From Naganishia liquefaciens (lineage: Eukaryota; Basidiomycota; Tremellomycetes; Filobasidiales; Filobasidiaceae): a stretch of 64,000 nt of DNA. Both the position numbers and the translations under genes were made by a program. Shown piece by piece: positions 1-11,765 of this stretch (position 1 is its first letter; every line of letters begins with the position of its first letter). Where the stretch lies: the NCBI GenBank assembly GCA_013423385.1, contig BLZA01000043.1, positions 1 through 64,000 of the forward strand, given 5' to 3'. The notes under the pieces were generated by a model. It was given only the letters and a program-made list of their open reading frames with translations, did not search any database and was not told the DNA's origin.

Positions 1-37
1 GAATGTATACGTTAGTTCAATGTTGGTATCTGATACA

Positions 38-69
38 CCCCTAACCCCTAACCCCTAACCCCTAACCCC
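38..69. repeat. Short telomere-type array (CCCCTAA)4
   Basis: Four perfect CCCCTAA units followed by CCCC, read on the + strand, so TTAGGGG on the other strand. The C-rich strand running 5' to 3' at a left end is the orientation of a left telomere. However, 37 bp of non-telomeric sequence lie further left, so this is either an interstitial telomeric run or a telomere-proximal patch. TTAGGGG-like units are known from Tremellomycetes such as Cryptococcus. Confidence 0.85.
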
Positions 70-728
70 AGGTGAGTTCGTCCGCAGCGATATGAACCGT
101 TGGGTCTTGAACGGTGCGGCAACCGCGTGAAGTAACCTTGGCAGACTTCTTAAAGTTTTTTCCACCGTATGCGGCCTCATCAGAATCCTTCGGTCGTAGG
201 CGCTTGCTACCAGCTGAGTAGGATAGCTTCAGCTTGTACAAAGAGAAGAGTTTCGCTAAGCTGCGTTTTTCACGTACGTGTTTTTCTAGCACTTCCTTTC
301 GGGCCGGGATTCGGGGGATCGTCTGCTAGGTCCTCTTGGGCCAATGAATTCGAAGCCCTGCCATTGATCGATTCATCGCCGGTGGGAGGAGCTGAGCTTG
401 AGGCCTCGCCGGTCGAATCTGTTTCAAGATCCATGTCCATCGGTCCGGACTGGCCTGGATCGGGCAACTCCTTGTCAGCGGGTTCGGTGACCTGCTTGTT
501 ACCGACGTTGGTATCGACACATGCATTAGACCCAGTTTGGTCGGTGGTCTTCGTCCCGGCGCCTGCCTCAAATTGGTGTTCCTTCCTATCATTGATCTCT
601 TGTAACATACCCTGTACGGATTCATCGCCTTGGTCTGCGTCATCGGAACCTGCCGTCGCTCCCGCCTCGTCTGGATCTTTTCCTGTAAGAGTCTTGATTT
701 TCAGCTCACCGATACCTCGCCCGATAGT
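62..728 (-). CDS. Subtelomeric acidic orphan protein, copy 2 (5' end not found)
   Basis: Two exons fit together in phase: 728-278 (after a TCTAG acceptor) and 213-62, joined by a 64-bp intron with a GTACGT donor and TACTCAG acceptor. The product is rich in Asp, Glu, Gly and Ser, with a basic C-terminal end. It shares a PMDM(D/E)L core with the neighbouring gene at 1231-1830. The terminal TAG stop at 62-64 lies inside the telomere-type array, so the reading frame ends on repeat DNA. No first exon with an ATG could be identified between 740 and 1230. No known domain is recognised. It could be a decaying copy rather than an expressed gene. Confidence 0.45.
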
Positions 729-1230
729 CTAGATAGGTTGCCTGATGTATTAGTTAGGTTTATGATTCGACTTTCAGTTAAGTTTGTTATCACCCTTTTG
801 TTGTAACCAAGTAGCTTGTCTACTTGGACTTGTATTCTATTCACGACTGTCTTGACTATAGCTAACATTGTGCAGCTCACATGCGTCTCTCCTATCATTG
901 TACCCGACGATGACAGCAATTATGTCCTTTGTACCTATTACTAGTCACAAGTGACATAGGCTCTATCATGGACATAAGTTATGTTCATCGGATCCAAAGC
1001 TGAAGACATAGTCTCTGTCTTTCTGCGGATTCGCCTTCCAAAGGTAGTATTGGGATATGTCTATATAAGGAGAGCCAAAGTTGTACCTTTTCATAGCCTC
1101 ATGTCTACGGAATCACGCTTGATCTCACCTAATCGGTGGCAAGAGTCACCCTCCTCCTCTGCTTAGTTGAATACGAAGCATAATTCTATTTGACTGGACC
1201 CGCCAGAGCCGCATACTGTAGACAGTCGTA

Positions 1231-1830
1231 CTATTTCATATTGCTAGCTGCTACAACGCTATCTAGGTCTCCTTCATTTCCGGTCGGTTTGACTGACTTT
1301 TCGGGCGATGTCAGCGATTCTTGATCGTCAAGCTGATTTCGGCTGTCGATGCTCGTATCACCCGGTGCCACGACAGGTTCCCTCGCATCACCGACGTCTG
1401 CTCCGATGTTCTCGCTGCCGGCCGAGTCTACATCGAGTTCCATGTCCATTGGTTCGGCATGATCTCGGTTAGGCGATTGTTTACCAGAGGATTCGATGGC
1501 CTGTTCTTCTGATGCATTGACATCAACGACTGCCGCAATTCTAGTTTCATCGACGGTGTCTGTCCCGGATACGGATGTGACGCCTGTTGTGCATTAGTGC
1601 TCGATCTGCAAATCGATTTGACATGATAAACCTTGCGTGCTCGGATTCGCGGGATCGGCGGAGGCCCTTTCCAAATCTGAACCATTGCCTACAGCACCTG
1701 CAGCATCGATCGATGTCGGTCCAGTCTCCTTTGGCTGGTGAAGTTCAATATTTCCATCAAAGTACAGGGGTATTTCTGCAATTTCCCGAAAATTGTCCGG
1801 TCCAACACGTGACCGAGATGACGCAAGCAT
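1231..1830 (-). CDS. Subtelomeric acidic orphan protein, copy 1
   Basis: Two exons, 1830-1632 and 1583-1231, join in phase across a 48-bp intron ending in CAACAG; the 199- and 353-nt exons give an uninterrupted protein of about 183 residues. The start is the first ATG of the open frame (1830). The product is acidic and low in complexity, with a PMDMELDVDSAG segment that matches PMDMDLETDSTG in the copy nearer the telomere array. No known domain or membrane segment is seen. It is divergent from the mpaB-like gene, with 137 bp between starts. Function unknown; rapidly evolving subtelomeric gene families often look like this. Confidence 0.5.
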
Positions 1831-1967
1831 GATCGATGAGGCCCTATACGTCTGACATGCTCTCCAGTCCAATTGAGCTGTGTATGCTCAAGCTGCCTTG
1901 CCCAGTGCGAGGCATCCATCGACTCATGTGAGAAGAGACTGATAGCAGGACCGCACGCACTCGGACC

Positions 1968-3504
1968 ATGACGATCGCGATGCCGCCGTTTAATCCTTTC
2001 TGGGGCCTCCATCTCAATCTCGGCAATGGCTCTGCATTGATGTTACTATACCTATTCGTTCAGCGTCTTCTACGGTATCAGCGGGAGAAGCGCATCCTAG
2101 AGCGGTACCGGAAAGAAATTGCGGGCATAGATTCCGCAACTACTCGAGACGATGGTCGTCTGGGTTTGGATCTCGGCAAGATGACATTCACCCAAGCTAG
2201 CAAGATTCAGAAGGAATTGGCCAGTCTCGAGTTTCCGTACACGTTTGGGCACTCCCTGGAACTCGGCTTTATTCAGGTATGCCTTGTTCCCTGCTCGCTC
2301 CACTGAAACACTGCTGACATTGCCTCAGACTCTGGCCTTTCCGTACCCTGCCAAAATCCTCAACAGCACGCACCAGATCAGCGGGGAAGACGCGATGCCG
2401 AAGCGGCTGGCAGATACAAGCGTGTGCTCTTTTTCTTATTTCCCATTGACACAACTGCTCATCATGGTTATTGCTCCTCAGATCCTTATGCAGAACATTT
2501 ACAATTTCACGCCAGATTCGCCTCGCTTTCAACAAGCTGTCTCCCGCATCAACTACATTCATTCTCGCTATTCTGGGAGAATTCAAAATGACGATATGCT
2601 GTACACCTTGGCGGTCTTTGCCTGCAATCCATGGGACTACATTGACAAGGACGAATGGCGGCGTTTGAACGTGCTGGAGGTGGCAGCGCTAGGCACTTTT
2701 TGGATGCAGATGGGGGAATTGCTGCATGTCGACATGTTGGAAATCAAGGGCATGGCCGTCACGCATCCGGTAGACAACGGAAGCAAGGACGTTGCGGCGT
2801 ACTTGAGCGAATCAAGTAGCGGATGGAATGACGGCTACGACTTTATGCTCGACCTTCGTGCGTACATGCGCTGGCACGAGCAAGAATACGCCCAGAACAG
2901 CCAAGACGTCGACGCTGTTGTCGGCACGACATTTAATATTGTCACAAAATATATCCCAACGGCGTATCTCAAGCGCCTTGCCAAGGAAATGGTGGTGAGC
3001 GAGTATCCGACGTTATGGTATCGCGCCATGGGGTAAGCCAGACCGACGGCGTCTTTCTGCTCTACTGATCACTATTGGTCCAGCATACCACCACCTCCGA
3101 GATCCACGGCTATCCTATTCCATACTTTCCTATCTGTTCGCTGCCTCGCTCTGCGCTACCTCGCCCTGCCACGGCCCTGGTTCCTCTCGGGCGAACGCAC
3201 GATCCGCGATCCGGATCCCACAACAGGCCGCTACCATCAATCCGACTATGTCACCTTTCCATACTACGTCAGACCAAGCTTCTGGAAACGATACGGACCC
3301 GAGACATGGCTCTCATGGCTCTTTGGGACGCCTTTGCCCGGCGATGAGGGGGAAAAGTACCGTCCGGAAGGTTACCTGCTTGATGAGATTGGGCCGGAGA
3401 AGATGGAGGGCAAGGGAAAAGAATGGATGGCGGATGAACGGTTGTTGGTCGAGGGAAAGATTCGGGAGGGCGCTTGCCCCTTTGCGGCGATATTGAAGCG
3501 GTGA
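1968..3504 (+). CDS. ER-bound oxygenase mpaB-like protein (DUF2236 family)
   Basis: Four exons: 1968-2276, 2329-2421, 2482-3032, 3084-3504, all phase-consistent, giving about 457 residues, the usual size for the family. A hydrophobic segment near residues 15-32, followed by basic residues, suggests an N-terminal membrane anchor. The central block reads INYIHSRYSGRIQNDDMLYT and then DEWRRLNVLE, which matches the HxRY and DDxLYTL core of the MpaB/rubber-oxygenase catalytic domain, where conserved His residues hold heme. MpaB of Penicillium cleaves a farnesyl side chain in mycophenolate synthesis; many fungal homologues have no known substrate. No pathway partners lie nearby apart from the FAD oxidase downstream, which is convergent. 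Function by family only. Confidence 0.88.
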
Positions 3505-3876
3505 GTGGGACGGAGATGTGCATTTTCGGTTTTGGGTTATCGTGTTGTGGTTATCACCCGCTGCTAGGCGTTGTGACTCTTGTATCACGGCAGAGAAAGT
3601 TGTAAATTGAGTAATGCTATGGACCATGTTCCTCTTGACTCTGTCCTTGGTCGAGTACTTTTGTACGTTATGTCGCTCTGCTATGTCGCTCGCCAAGACT
3701 CTGGTAGCAATCTGCATATTCTTTGCAGCCACCTGAATAAACAGATCCATTTGACTGTTGATGTGATGACAAGTCTATACATAATATCGCGCCAAGTGGC
3801 TCTATACAACTATTCTCCCATCCAGCGATCCCGACGAACCATTGCAAGTCTTGCGAGATGGCGGATACACGCCATC

Positions 3877-5659
3877 TCATGCCAGTCCCATTCTCTGCCG
3901 CAGCTTGGAGTGCGTCTGCTGGCCCATCGGGGACTGGAACACGCCGTGCGGATCGCGCCGCTCCTTGATCTCCTTGATTCGGTCCCGGTCCGTCGCATAC
4001 GTGTACGTAAACTCGTTGGTCCCCTTGTTGAGCCGCCCGATGCCCCATTGCCGTGCGGGCTTGCCCGTGTGCTTGAGATGATGCGCGCCGATAAGCTCGG
4101 CCGTTTCGATGGCAAACATTTGCGATAGCTCGTCCGTCACGGGTGTCATCGAGCTGGGCATTCAATGATCAGAAGGCGCATCGTCGCTTGAAAGAGATAA
4201 ACTCACGTTCCCGTACACACGACATAGTAATGCGGATCCCGGGCCGTCCACGCCGTCGCATTACAGGCGCGCGACGCGATCCCAGCTTGATCATGGCACT
4301 CGAACAAGACTACGGACCCACGACAGTCCGGCACGGCTTCAGTGAACTCTTGCCACTTGTCCCATACTTGGGTGACCATATCCGGCCAAATATCCGCCGT
4401 CGTCGTCGGTGCGTCAATCTTTCGCCTTGCGCCCGGCGCGGCAAACATCTTGTCGGCGCCGTGCGCAATCTCGACTTGGTCCTTGGCAATGTGCGTGAAA
4501 TCGACGACGGGCTTGACTTTGCTCGTGAAGATGTTTTTAATGTTGGCAATGTAGGTGTCGTCGCCTTGGATCCAAGGCATGATTGCTACCACGGGCTGTG
4601 ACCGTCAGGTGGCGTCAGTGGACGATTTCCCCACGGGCGTGAGAGGAGACACCTACATCGTGATTCGGCGGAAGCCGCATGAAACCCAGCACTACCGACT
4701 CATTCGACGTCCTAACGGGGAAAAAATCCTGCCCCCAAGACACGCATTCAGCCCCTGCGATGCTACGCCGCACGCCATCGACGAGATACCCACCTGATGC
4801 AACACCTCCAACAGCGACGTCAACTGATCCGGCCGATAGCCGAGCATTCCCGTCAATGCGCGCCGACTGCCCTCGTACGCCTGTACGGTAAACTCCAAGA
4901 TGACGCCAAACTGTCCGTGCCCCCCGCGTATGCCGTAAAAAAGATCCGTGTTTTGCTCGTCATTGACGGTGACGATGGATCCGTCCGCGAGGCACATCCG
5001 AGCGGAAACGACTGCGCCCATGGCAAGGTGAGGTGAGGCTCTTGGCATCGAACACCAGCGAGAGATCGCGACTCACCGTTATCGCAGCCCATTCCATACT
5101 TTCCCGACCACCAGCTGTACCCTCCTCCGCTCAAATACCCCCCAACACCGACGCCATGGTACCCACCACCGACGACTGTCAGCCCCTCGGCGTTCGCCAC
5201 GTCATACACCTCTCCCCACGTACATCCTCCCCCGAACGTGACGCGCCTCGTCGCGGCGTCCACGCGGACATTATGAAAGCAGCGCATGTCCATCAGGATC
5301 GTCTCCTCTTGCATTGGCGCCCCATTATGACCTCCGCAACGCAACCCGATCGTAAACCCTTCCGCAACAGCGAACCTGATCTATCGCCCGACACACCTCA
5401 AATCAGCCACCCGGACCTCGCCAAACGCCAGACGGAACGGACAACCACAACTCACCACCACTGCCACCTGCTCCTCCGTCTCCGGAAACACCACGAGCGC
5501 GGGCAACCCCTCGAAATTCTCCGCCCACCTCGCAATGGCATCCTTATACACCCGGGGCTCATCACACCGCGCGACGCATCGGCCCGTGAATCCTGCATCG
5601 GTAAGCCTCGCTCGGAGTTTGTCGACGTTGACGGGCCAGGCGGTGATGGGGTGCGTCAT
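3877..5659 (-). CDS. FAD-linked oxidase, berberine-bridge-like (BBE/PCMH type)
   Basis: Six exons (5659-5456, 5380-5077, 5011-4794, 4728-4657, 4595-4207, 4153-3877) join in phase to 487 residues, normal for the family. The FAD-binding PCMH domain is visible: RFAVAEGFTIGLRCGGHNG contains the GGH whose His usually carries the 8-alpha-linked FAD, followed by GVGGYLSGGGYSWWSGKYGM. The cysteine used in bicovalent members (normally just before the glycine-rich turn) is not evident, so a single His link is likely. The C-terminus DPHGVFQSPMG resembles the BBE motif. No signal peptide is seen, unlike secreted oligosaccharide oxidases. It is convergent with the mpaB-like gene (373 bp between stops). 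Substrate unknown. Confidence 0.9.
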
Positions 5660-6101
5660 GGTCTAACCCGCGGACATGCTCATGCTGATGCTGATGCTCA
5701 TGCTCATGTCATCCTCGGTCTGCGCTGGATATATCCTTGTGTACGGAGGACCCGGATGCTGCGATGGCGATGAGCGTGCGGTTGAACGCTGAACGCTCTC
5801 CTCGGACGGGGAAAGCGGGGAAAGCGGGGCAGCGGGGCCTCGACGCGGTGGCAAAAAGCGGGGCGCGTCATTCTCTTCCCGTCCAAGATTACTTGGTGTA
5901 CTGGGTAAACGACGGGGACTCGCAACAGCCAGAGCATCCGCCCGAGGGCATAGACCCCCGAGATTCGCGGGCGCGCGCGACGTGGCCTGAACAACAATGA
6001 CTATGCATAATAGATGGTAGCCAAGATGGTAGCTATCAATACACGGCTTCCACAGCCCCGGACCAACCGAGCGCCCTCTTCCCCTCTCCTCTACTCGCAT
6101 A

Positions 6102-8619
6102 CTACGATGCCATCGGCAACTTGAGCTTAAACTTCAACCCAGGCCGAGCCTCCATCGCCTCGCGCGACTCGTCGGCCGGACCATCCCTGGCCAATGATAC
6201 GGAAGGCGTCGGTGGCGACTCGGAAACGGGCGTCACCTCGCCCGGACGCTTAAAGACGAGCTTTCGCTTCATGTTTGCAGGATCTTGCGTCGACGCGGGG
6301 GGCGGTGACGGCGGTGGCGGCGGCGGCAGAATATCCGACAACCTCTTCCCAATCCCTGACGCAATAATTCGTTTGTTCTGTTGTTCTCCTGAGGGCGCCG
6401 TCGTCATCGTCGTCGGCGGCGGCGGCGGCGGCGGCTCCATCAACGTCTGCCAATCCCCCCTTTCCTCACTCATGACCGGCCACGTCGCGCGCAAAACGAT
6501 CTCATCCTGATCACGCAACAGCGCCTCCGCAGCCTCTAGCTGCTCAGCCAACGCCTCGGCCTGGTTCCGCGCGACACTGGCGCCGGCAAACGAAATCTTG
6601 AGCTTGCGCGCCGCAGCGGCAGCAGCAGAGGTAGTCCCATCGGCGGTCTGCTGTTGCTGTGCGGCCGTCGCTGCCGTTGCTGCCGCCGCCGCCGCCGCCG
6701 CCGCTGCCTTCATCTTGCGATCCTTGGCCTTGGCCGCGCGTATTTTCGCATCCATCGACCCAAGCTGACCGGGCGCGCGAACGGCATCGCCATACAGGTA
6801 CGGCATGCCCGTGCGCAACTCGCCCCCGGATTCCGCCGCCGTCGCGGCATCGACCTTGATCGCCTCGGGCGGCTGAAGCTCGGTAAACTGACGGAGCGCG
6901 CTCGGACGCAACCATCCGCTGCGTGACGGCTGGTCGACAAACGCGTGGCCGGCCATCTCGGTGATCAACGTACGCAGCAAGTCGGGCTGCCGTGGGTTGA
7001 ACATGGCCGGTGAAGGCATCAAGTTGAGCGCGACCGTCGGTCCCAGCGGTGCGGATTCCCTCGGCAGCGCCTTGACGGGGTACACTTCCTTTTCGCGTGG
7101 GTCCCTCTCGTGCGCCTCGTTGACGGGCAATTCGGTCTTTGCCCAGATCGGATACGCCGGCACAAACGGATTCCCGCGGGGTGTCGCCCCGCCCGATCCA
7201 CTCGCGAGCCCGGGTACCTGATGCGTCGTTCCGGCCAGCGCATAAAGCAAAGGATGCCCCACCGTCGCCGACAAGGCATCCGCGGCGGCAATCTTGAAAC
7301 TCCTCGACGACTTGCTCGCCGGGGGATGACTGGCGGCCTCGACGGATGCCTTGTGCGCCTTGACGAGCGACGAAACGGCCGAGGGCAAGAGCGCCGGGGG
7401 CGTTCCGCGTGGTTTACGCCACTTCATGGCCGTCAGGTGCGATACATCATACGCGATCGCCAACGTCGACTGTTCATACGGGATCGCTCCCGACGTGTAA
7501 ATCTCTAGTGCCGTCCGCCGTGCCGAATCGATGGCGGCGGCGGCGGCGGCGGCGGCGGCGGATGTCCCGTTTTCCTCTCTGGACATATCCGTAGTCTCGT
7601 CCTCGTCCTCGTCGGCAAAGTAGTGTGCCGGGTCATGCGCTGCATGCTTGCTCTTGCCCGGCAACGGTGGCAGGTACGGCTCGTCGAATACCGGGTGGTC
7701 GGCAGAACCTGTCAAGCAACCTCTTGTGCCCAATGAGCCGTTGCTGGATCTTCTGCGCTTGACGCCCCGCGGACTTGGCGAGCGTTCCATCTTGACATGT
7801 ACGGGCGACCGCGACGGAGAGAATTCCAGCGCGGGTGTCTCCGGCTCGGCCTCGTTCTCCACCATGTCTGGCGACGGACTTTTCGAGACGATGTAATATC
7901 GATCCGGCGGCGGCAACGAGATGCTATGTAGTAACGGACGTGCTGTACATTCTTCGCGCGATTCCAAGCCATCCCGTACGTGTGCTGTCCACCGCGTCAG
8001 CACCGAGCCATCCACGCTTTCTGGGAAAGCCCGACTCACCCCTCAACGGCGCCAAACCCTTGACATGACCCCGCTCGGCCCGCTCTTCACGACGCACCCC
8101 GTCGTCCACATCCATCGGGCCCAACCCGCTTCTCCTCCTAACGGCCGCACGCCTCCTCTCCTCCTCATCATCCAACCACTCCTCTGCCGCCTCCTCCGAC
8201 ATCTCCAACCCGATCTTGCCCCTCGTCTCCCTCCACCGTCTGGCTCGCGCACCCAACACAGCCCCAACGCCACCCTGCCGTACCCCTGCCTTGGCCCCCA
8301 TCTCCCTCTCCACCATCCGGCTAACATCATCCACCTCGCCGACGGCACAAAAATCCCTGAGCACGCCCAACACATCCTCCCATCCTCCCACCCTCCTCCC
8401 ACACACCTGCGCACTCTCCACACTCTGTCTTCCCATTTCCCCGATATACACCTCGAGCGCCCGCGTAAGCGTCTGCAGTGCGCGCTCTGAAGCGGTCGTG
8501 AACCCGGCGGCACGTAGGTGGTGCGCGACGATATGCGTGAGCGCCTGTGATGCCAATACCTGCGGACGGCATATCGGCGCTGCGGCTCTCGGCAATGGTG
8601 GTTGTGTCGCCGCGTCCAT
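6102..8619 (-). CDS. Bromodomain-associated histone-fold protein (TAF8/TAF3-like)
   Basis: Exon 1 (8619-8040) and exon 2 (7942-6102) join in phase, giving about 807 residues. An in-frame ATG at 8682 would add 21 residues. Residues 10-100 (start LPRAAAPICRPQVLASQAL, then ERALQTLTRALEVYIGEMG)form a BTP-type histone fold, as found in TFIID subunits TAF3 and TAF8 and in Spt7. The segment FDEPYLPPLPGK resembles the LPPLP motif of the TAF8 C-terminal region. The rest is low in complexity: Ala runs, Pro runs coding PPPPPP, Gln runs and basic patches. Expected to be nuclear and to pair with another histone-fold TAF. The length is large for TAF8, so the exact orthology is open. Confidence 0.68.
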
Positions 8620-8682
8620 GATACCAAGTCCGGGGGCAATGGTCCCCGTCAAGTTTGGGCTACCGATGTGCCCGCGGCCCAT

Positions 8683-9337
8683 CAGCTTTTCATCGCTTCA
8701 CCCGACTCGTCATCACGCGACTCACGTTTTAGTTTTAGTCGGCAATTGAATCCCGCTTTTTCTTTTTTTGGTTGTGGGTTCGCCGGCGTCGTCTACCGGT
8801 CAGACGAGCGCAGCATCCGTCCGGCGTCGTCGTGGGCAGTGTTGGGAATGATCTAGCAGATGGACCGAGACTGCCCGCCGGGGATGTCAACATGTCGGGA
8901 CTCGAGAGGGTAATCGAACCGGCTTCCCTGCTGCTTTTGTGCCGGGCGCATCATCCGTCGACCCCCTGGGACGCTCGTCTGACACGACACCTCGGCCCAG
9001 TTGATGCATCGGGCAGCACGGCGGACCGTCATCTCGTATCGCTCTTCACGGCACAAAGCTGCGCAGGAAGACGCCAGTCTAACAGATATATGCTATAATA
9101 TTTTGGGTGCCTAGACCGCGCGTCACAAAGGATACAGATCACGCCTCGCGAGACATTCGACTTTTGCCAGAGACTCCCACACGTAGACTACATCCCACGC
9201 TAGAATCCCCCCCAAAAAGTAACCGTCCCGGAATGGCCGATCAGTGACCCCGCGCGCACACGCAGTGAAAAGGCGGGGAAGGGATGAAAAAGGGCCTAGT
9301 GATACAACGAGGAAGTGTACGTTTGTCGATGATGCAA
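8683..9337. other. Intergenic region between the TAF-like gene and eIF5A
   Basis: About 650 bp holding the promoter of the TAF-like gene and the 3' flank of eIF5A. No open frame with coding character, tRNA or repeat was recognised. Confidence 0.5.
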
Positions 9338-10071
9338 TTAAGCGGAGACTTCCTTGAAGGCGATAGCCTGCTCTTCACCTATTCCCCCCCAAAAGATGCA
9401 TTAGCCCAGCCGAACTCTGATGACCGGCCACGTCTCGTAACTCACCCATGGCAGCGATGATGGTGACGCTGACCTCCTTGCCGTCCTCGAACGCGGTCTC
9501 AATGTTCTTGCCGAGTTCTCCCTCGGGGACCTTGACGTCGTCCTTGGGGGTTCCGTCGGGCAACATCAAGTTCAAGAATCCCTAGAAAATTCCGAGGGGA
9601 AACGCATCATCATCATCAGTCCACACCGTTCCAAATCGCTTGCGGTTCTCGCCCGACGCGACGCTCCGGCTCCGGTCTCACTCACATCGTCAATGTTGAC
9701 CAAGGTGTATTCAATTCGGGTAACGTTGGGGACATCCATGTTGTGGGTGGAGGGCGAGATGTCTTCCAACTTCTTCTGGGTGAAGATATCCGTGGCAACC
9801 AAGTGGACCTTGGCGTGTCCGTGCTTTCCCGTCTTGGAGGTGGACATGTCAATGATCTTGCAGGGTCGACCCTTGATGACGACGAAACCGTTCTTTCGGA
9901 GGGCAGAGCATTGCATGGGGTAGGTGGCCGAGGCACCGGCGGCTGGTGCGCGGGGGGAAGGTTCAGCTCCTAGGCTCGGCGTTACGGCTAGGATGAATGC
10001 CACTCACAGACACCCTCAAAGGTCTGGTGCTCCTCCTCCTCCCGTTCAGCGTTCTTGACAGCGTCAGACAT
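9338..10071 (-). CDS. eIF5A: Translation factor eIF5A (hypusine-containing)
   Basis: Four exons (10071-10008, 9942-9686, 9581-9446, 9378-9338) encode 165 residues. The hypusination loop [19 protein letters not shown] is intact; the lysine in TGKHGHAK is the one converted to hypusine by deoxyhypusine synthase and hydroxylase. The N-terminal block [18 protein letters not shown] and the S1-like OB fold ending in [13 protein letters not shown] are typical. The factor binds the ribosomal E/P site and promotes peptide bond formation at stalled sites and termination. The start ATG opens the acidic leader [20 protein letters not shown], usual for fungi. The first three codons of frame and all phases agree, so the model is firm. 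Confidence 0.97.
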
Positions 10072-11765
10072 CGTAAGGTTTTTTTAAAGGGTAAACTATG
10101 CGGATGGTGCACCTCGCGTCAGCTCGTCACGTCTCGGTCCACCACTTTGTCTGGGACGACTCACAGAGAAGGAAAGAAAGGAAGAGTGAAGGTGTGGAAA
10201 TCTTGATCCACCACTGCCTACCACCGCTTCAACTTTTTTTCCTTCTCGCTCGTGATCATCGACACCCTCCATCCTCCCTACCCGTCCCTGCGCGAGCCAG
10301 AGTCAGCCCGCGCCCGCCCACACGAAGCGCAAACCCGCGAAATTTTGGGCGCACTTTTTTGGGCACGCGCTTCCTTGAGGTTCTCCCACGGTGGCGCGCC
10401 CCCCGGTGGCCTGCGCCACGTCCCCCCGGGCCAATCGAGCCGCCGCGGTTTCGTCGTGATGCGTGGGCGATGGTGGGTCAGGATCCGGGGCGGACCAGCG
10501 ACAAGGGGATAGCTCGACACTGTGCCTCTCGAGTATTTCCGTCGTCCAGAGTCAGGACAGGCCAAGTGCCGTTGTGGATCCCGCCTGGGGCATTCCTTCA
10601 CACCGTGGTCTAACTCTGCCCAGGAGTGGTGAAGCACATGACATGTACCAGATGCGCTTCCAATAAATGTCCTTGATACCTTGAAATAGGGGTGTACGGA
10701 TATTCCTTTCGACTGTACTGGACCGTACAAAACGCATCTCTGATTCATCCCTCCGGGTGAAACCCTACAATTGTCCCCATCTCTCATCCATCCCTCCTGG
10801 GGAAACCCTACAATCGTCCCGCCCACGGCAACTCGTCATCCTCCTGCACATAGCTCCCCTGTCATTAAGCGGGTTCGCAGCACCCCGGCCCTTACGAAAG
10901 GTTCTCTTGCCAGTGTCATGACCTGACCATTGCGAAAAACAGGTATCCTGATGGGCCTCATGCCAGACTCGATAGGGCGCGAAATCCCGCGGCTCGTTGC
11001 GTGCAGAGCCGCTTTCCCAAGTCGTCGCTATGGGTATGAACGTTTCAGACAATGTCGTGCCAATGCCGCTTTCGACCGATTTCCTCAGGCCTCCTCCCAA
11101 GCGCAAAGGCAGGAAGGGAATGCTAAATCTTCAACAAAAGTTTTGACAGAGGTAAGCCGCGACGTCTGGGCCTTTCGAATTAGCACCTTCCTGGTAAACC
11201 CCCGGAATAGTGGAACTTTTGCAAGAACGCACGATATGACCACCACCATCAATGAAGGGTAAACTCAACCCCTCATCAAGCCAGCTGATCGAGTACCTCC
11301 TCTTGAATACCGAATCATCACGAAAAGAGCGCACTCAAGACTTGCCTTGCACCCTTCGAGATCCCGATTCAGTCGCAAAAACACACGACAGGGCGGTCCG
11401 GTCCGTTCCCGATTGTCATGCCCTGGTATGAGTGGCTACGATGATGCGCCGGCGCACAACACCATTGTTTCCCGATAAAAGTACGTCAAACCGGTGGTAA
11501 CGCTCTGCCTACGTGTAGTCACCCCGGACACGGGGGATCCTTTCCCAAGAACAATTGTCTGCTCGATGATGCATCCCTCTCGACAGATGTCTTTGCGCCG
11601 CAACGGCACATCCAAGCCGATGGTAAATCCACAGGCCACGGGGACTCTGCTCTGTAAGAGGTATCTCACAGGTGCACGAGGCGCACCTCACCATAAAGCG
11701 GACACCAATAACGTCTCTTGGCAAATGCAACGATCATTCATTCTATTAATTCCACAGCGGCAACG
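10072..11765. other. Gene-poor stretch downstream of the truncated Kap121 gene
   Basis: About 1.7 kb with the eIF5A promoter at its left end. Beyond about 10.3 kb I find no frame with convincing coding character or family match. It contains a two-copy direct repeat (10745-10821). The stretch directly abuts the early stop of the importin gene, which suggests rearranged or decayed sequence. Confidence 0.45.
10745..10821. repeat. Two-copy imperfect tandem repeat, about 34-38 bp unit
   Basis: 10745-10778 and 10784-10821 both start TCATCC, carry GAAACCCTACAAT and end in GTCCC. They differ by a short insertion and a few substitutions. No function evident. Confidence 0.7.

Noticed and set aside
6150-6510. 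Plus-strand frames rich in Gly opposite the TAF-like gene
   Set aside because: They are complements of Pro- and Ala-rich codon runs in the minus-strand gene.
10278-10826. 182-residue minus frame with GG(T/D).VGFPQEG-like repeats
   Set aside because: It reflects translation of the two-copy DNA repeat; no start context, homologue or conserved splice structure.
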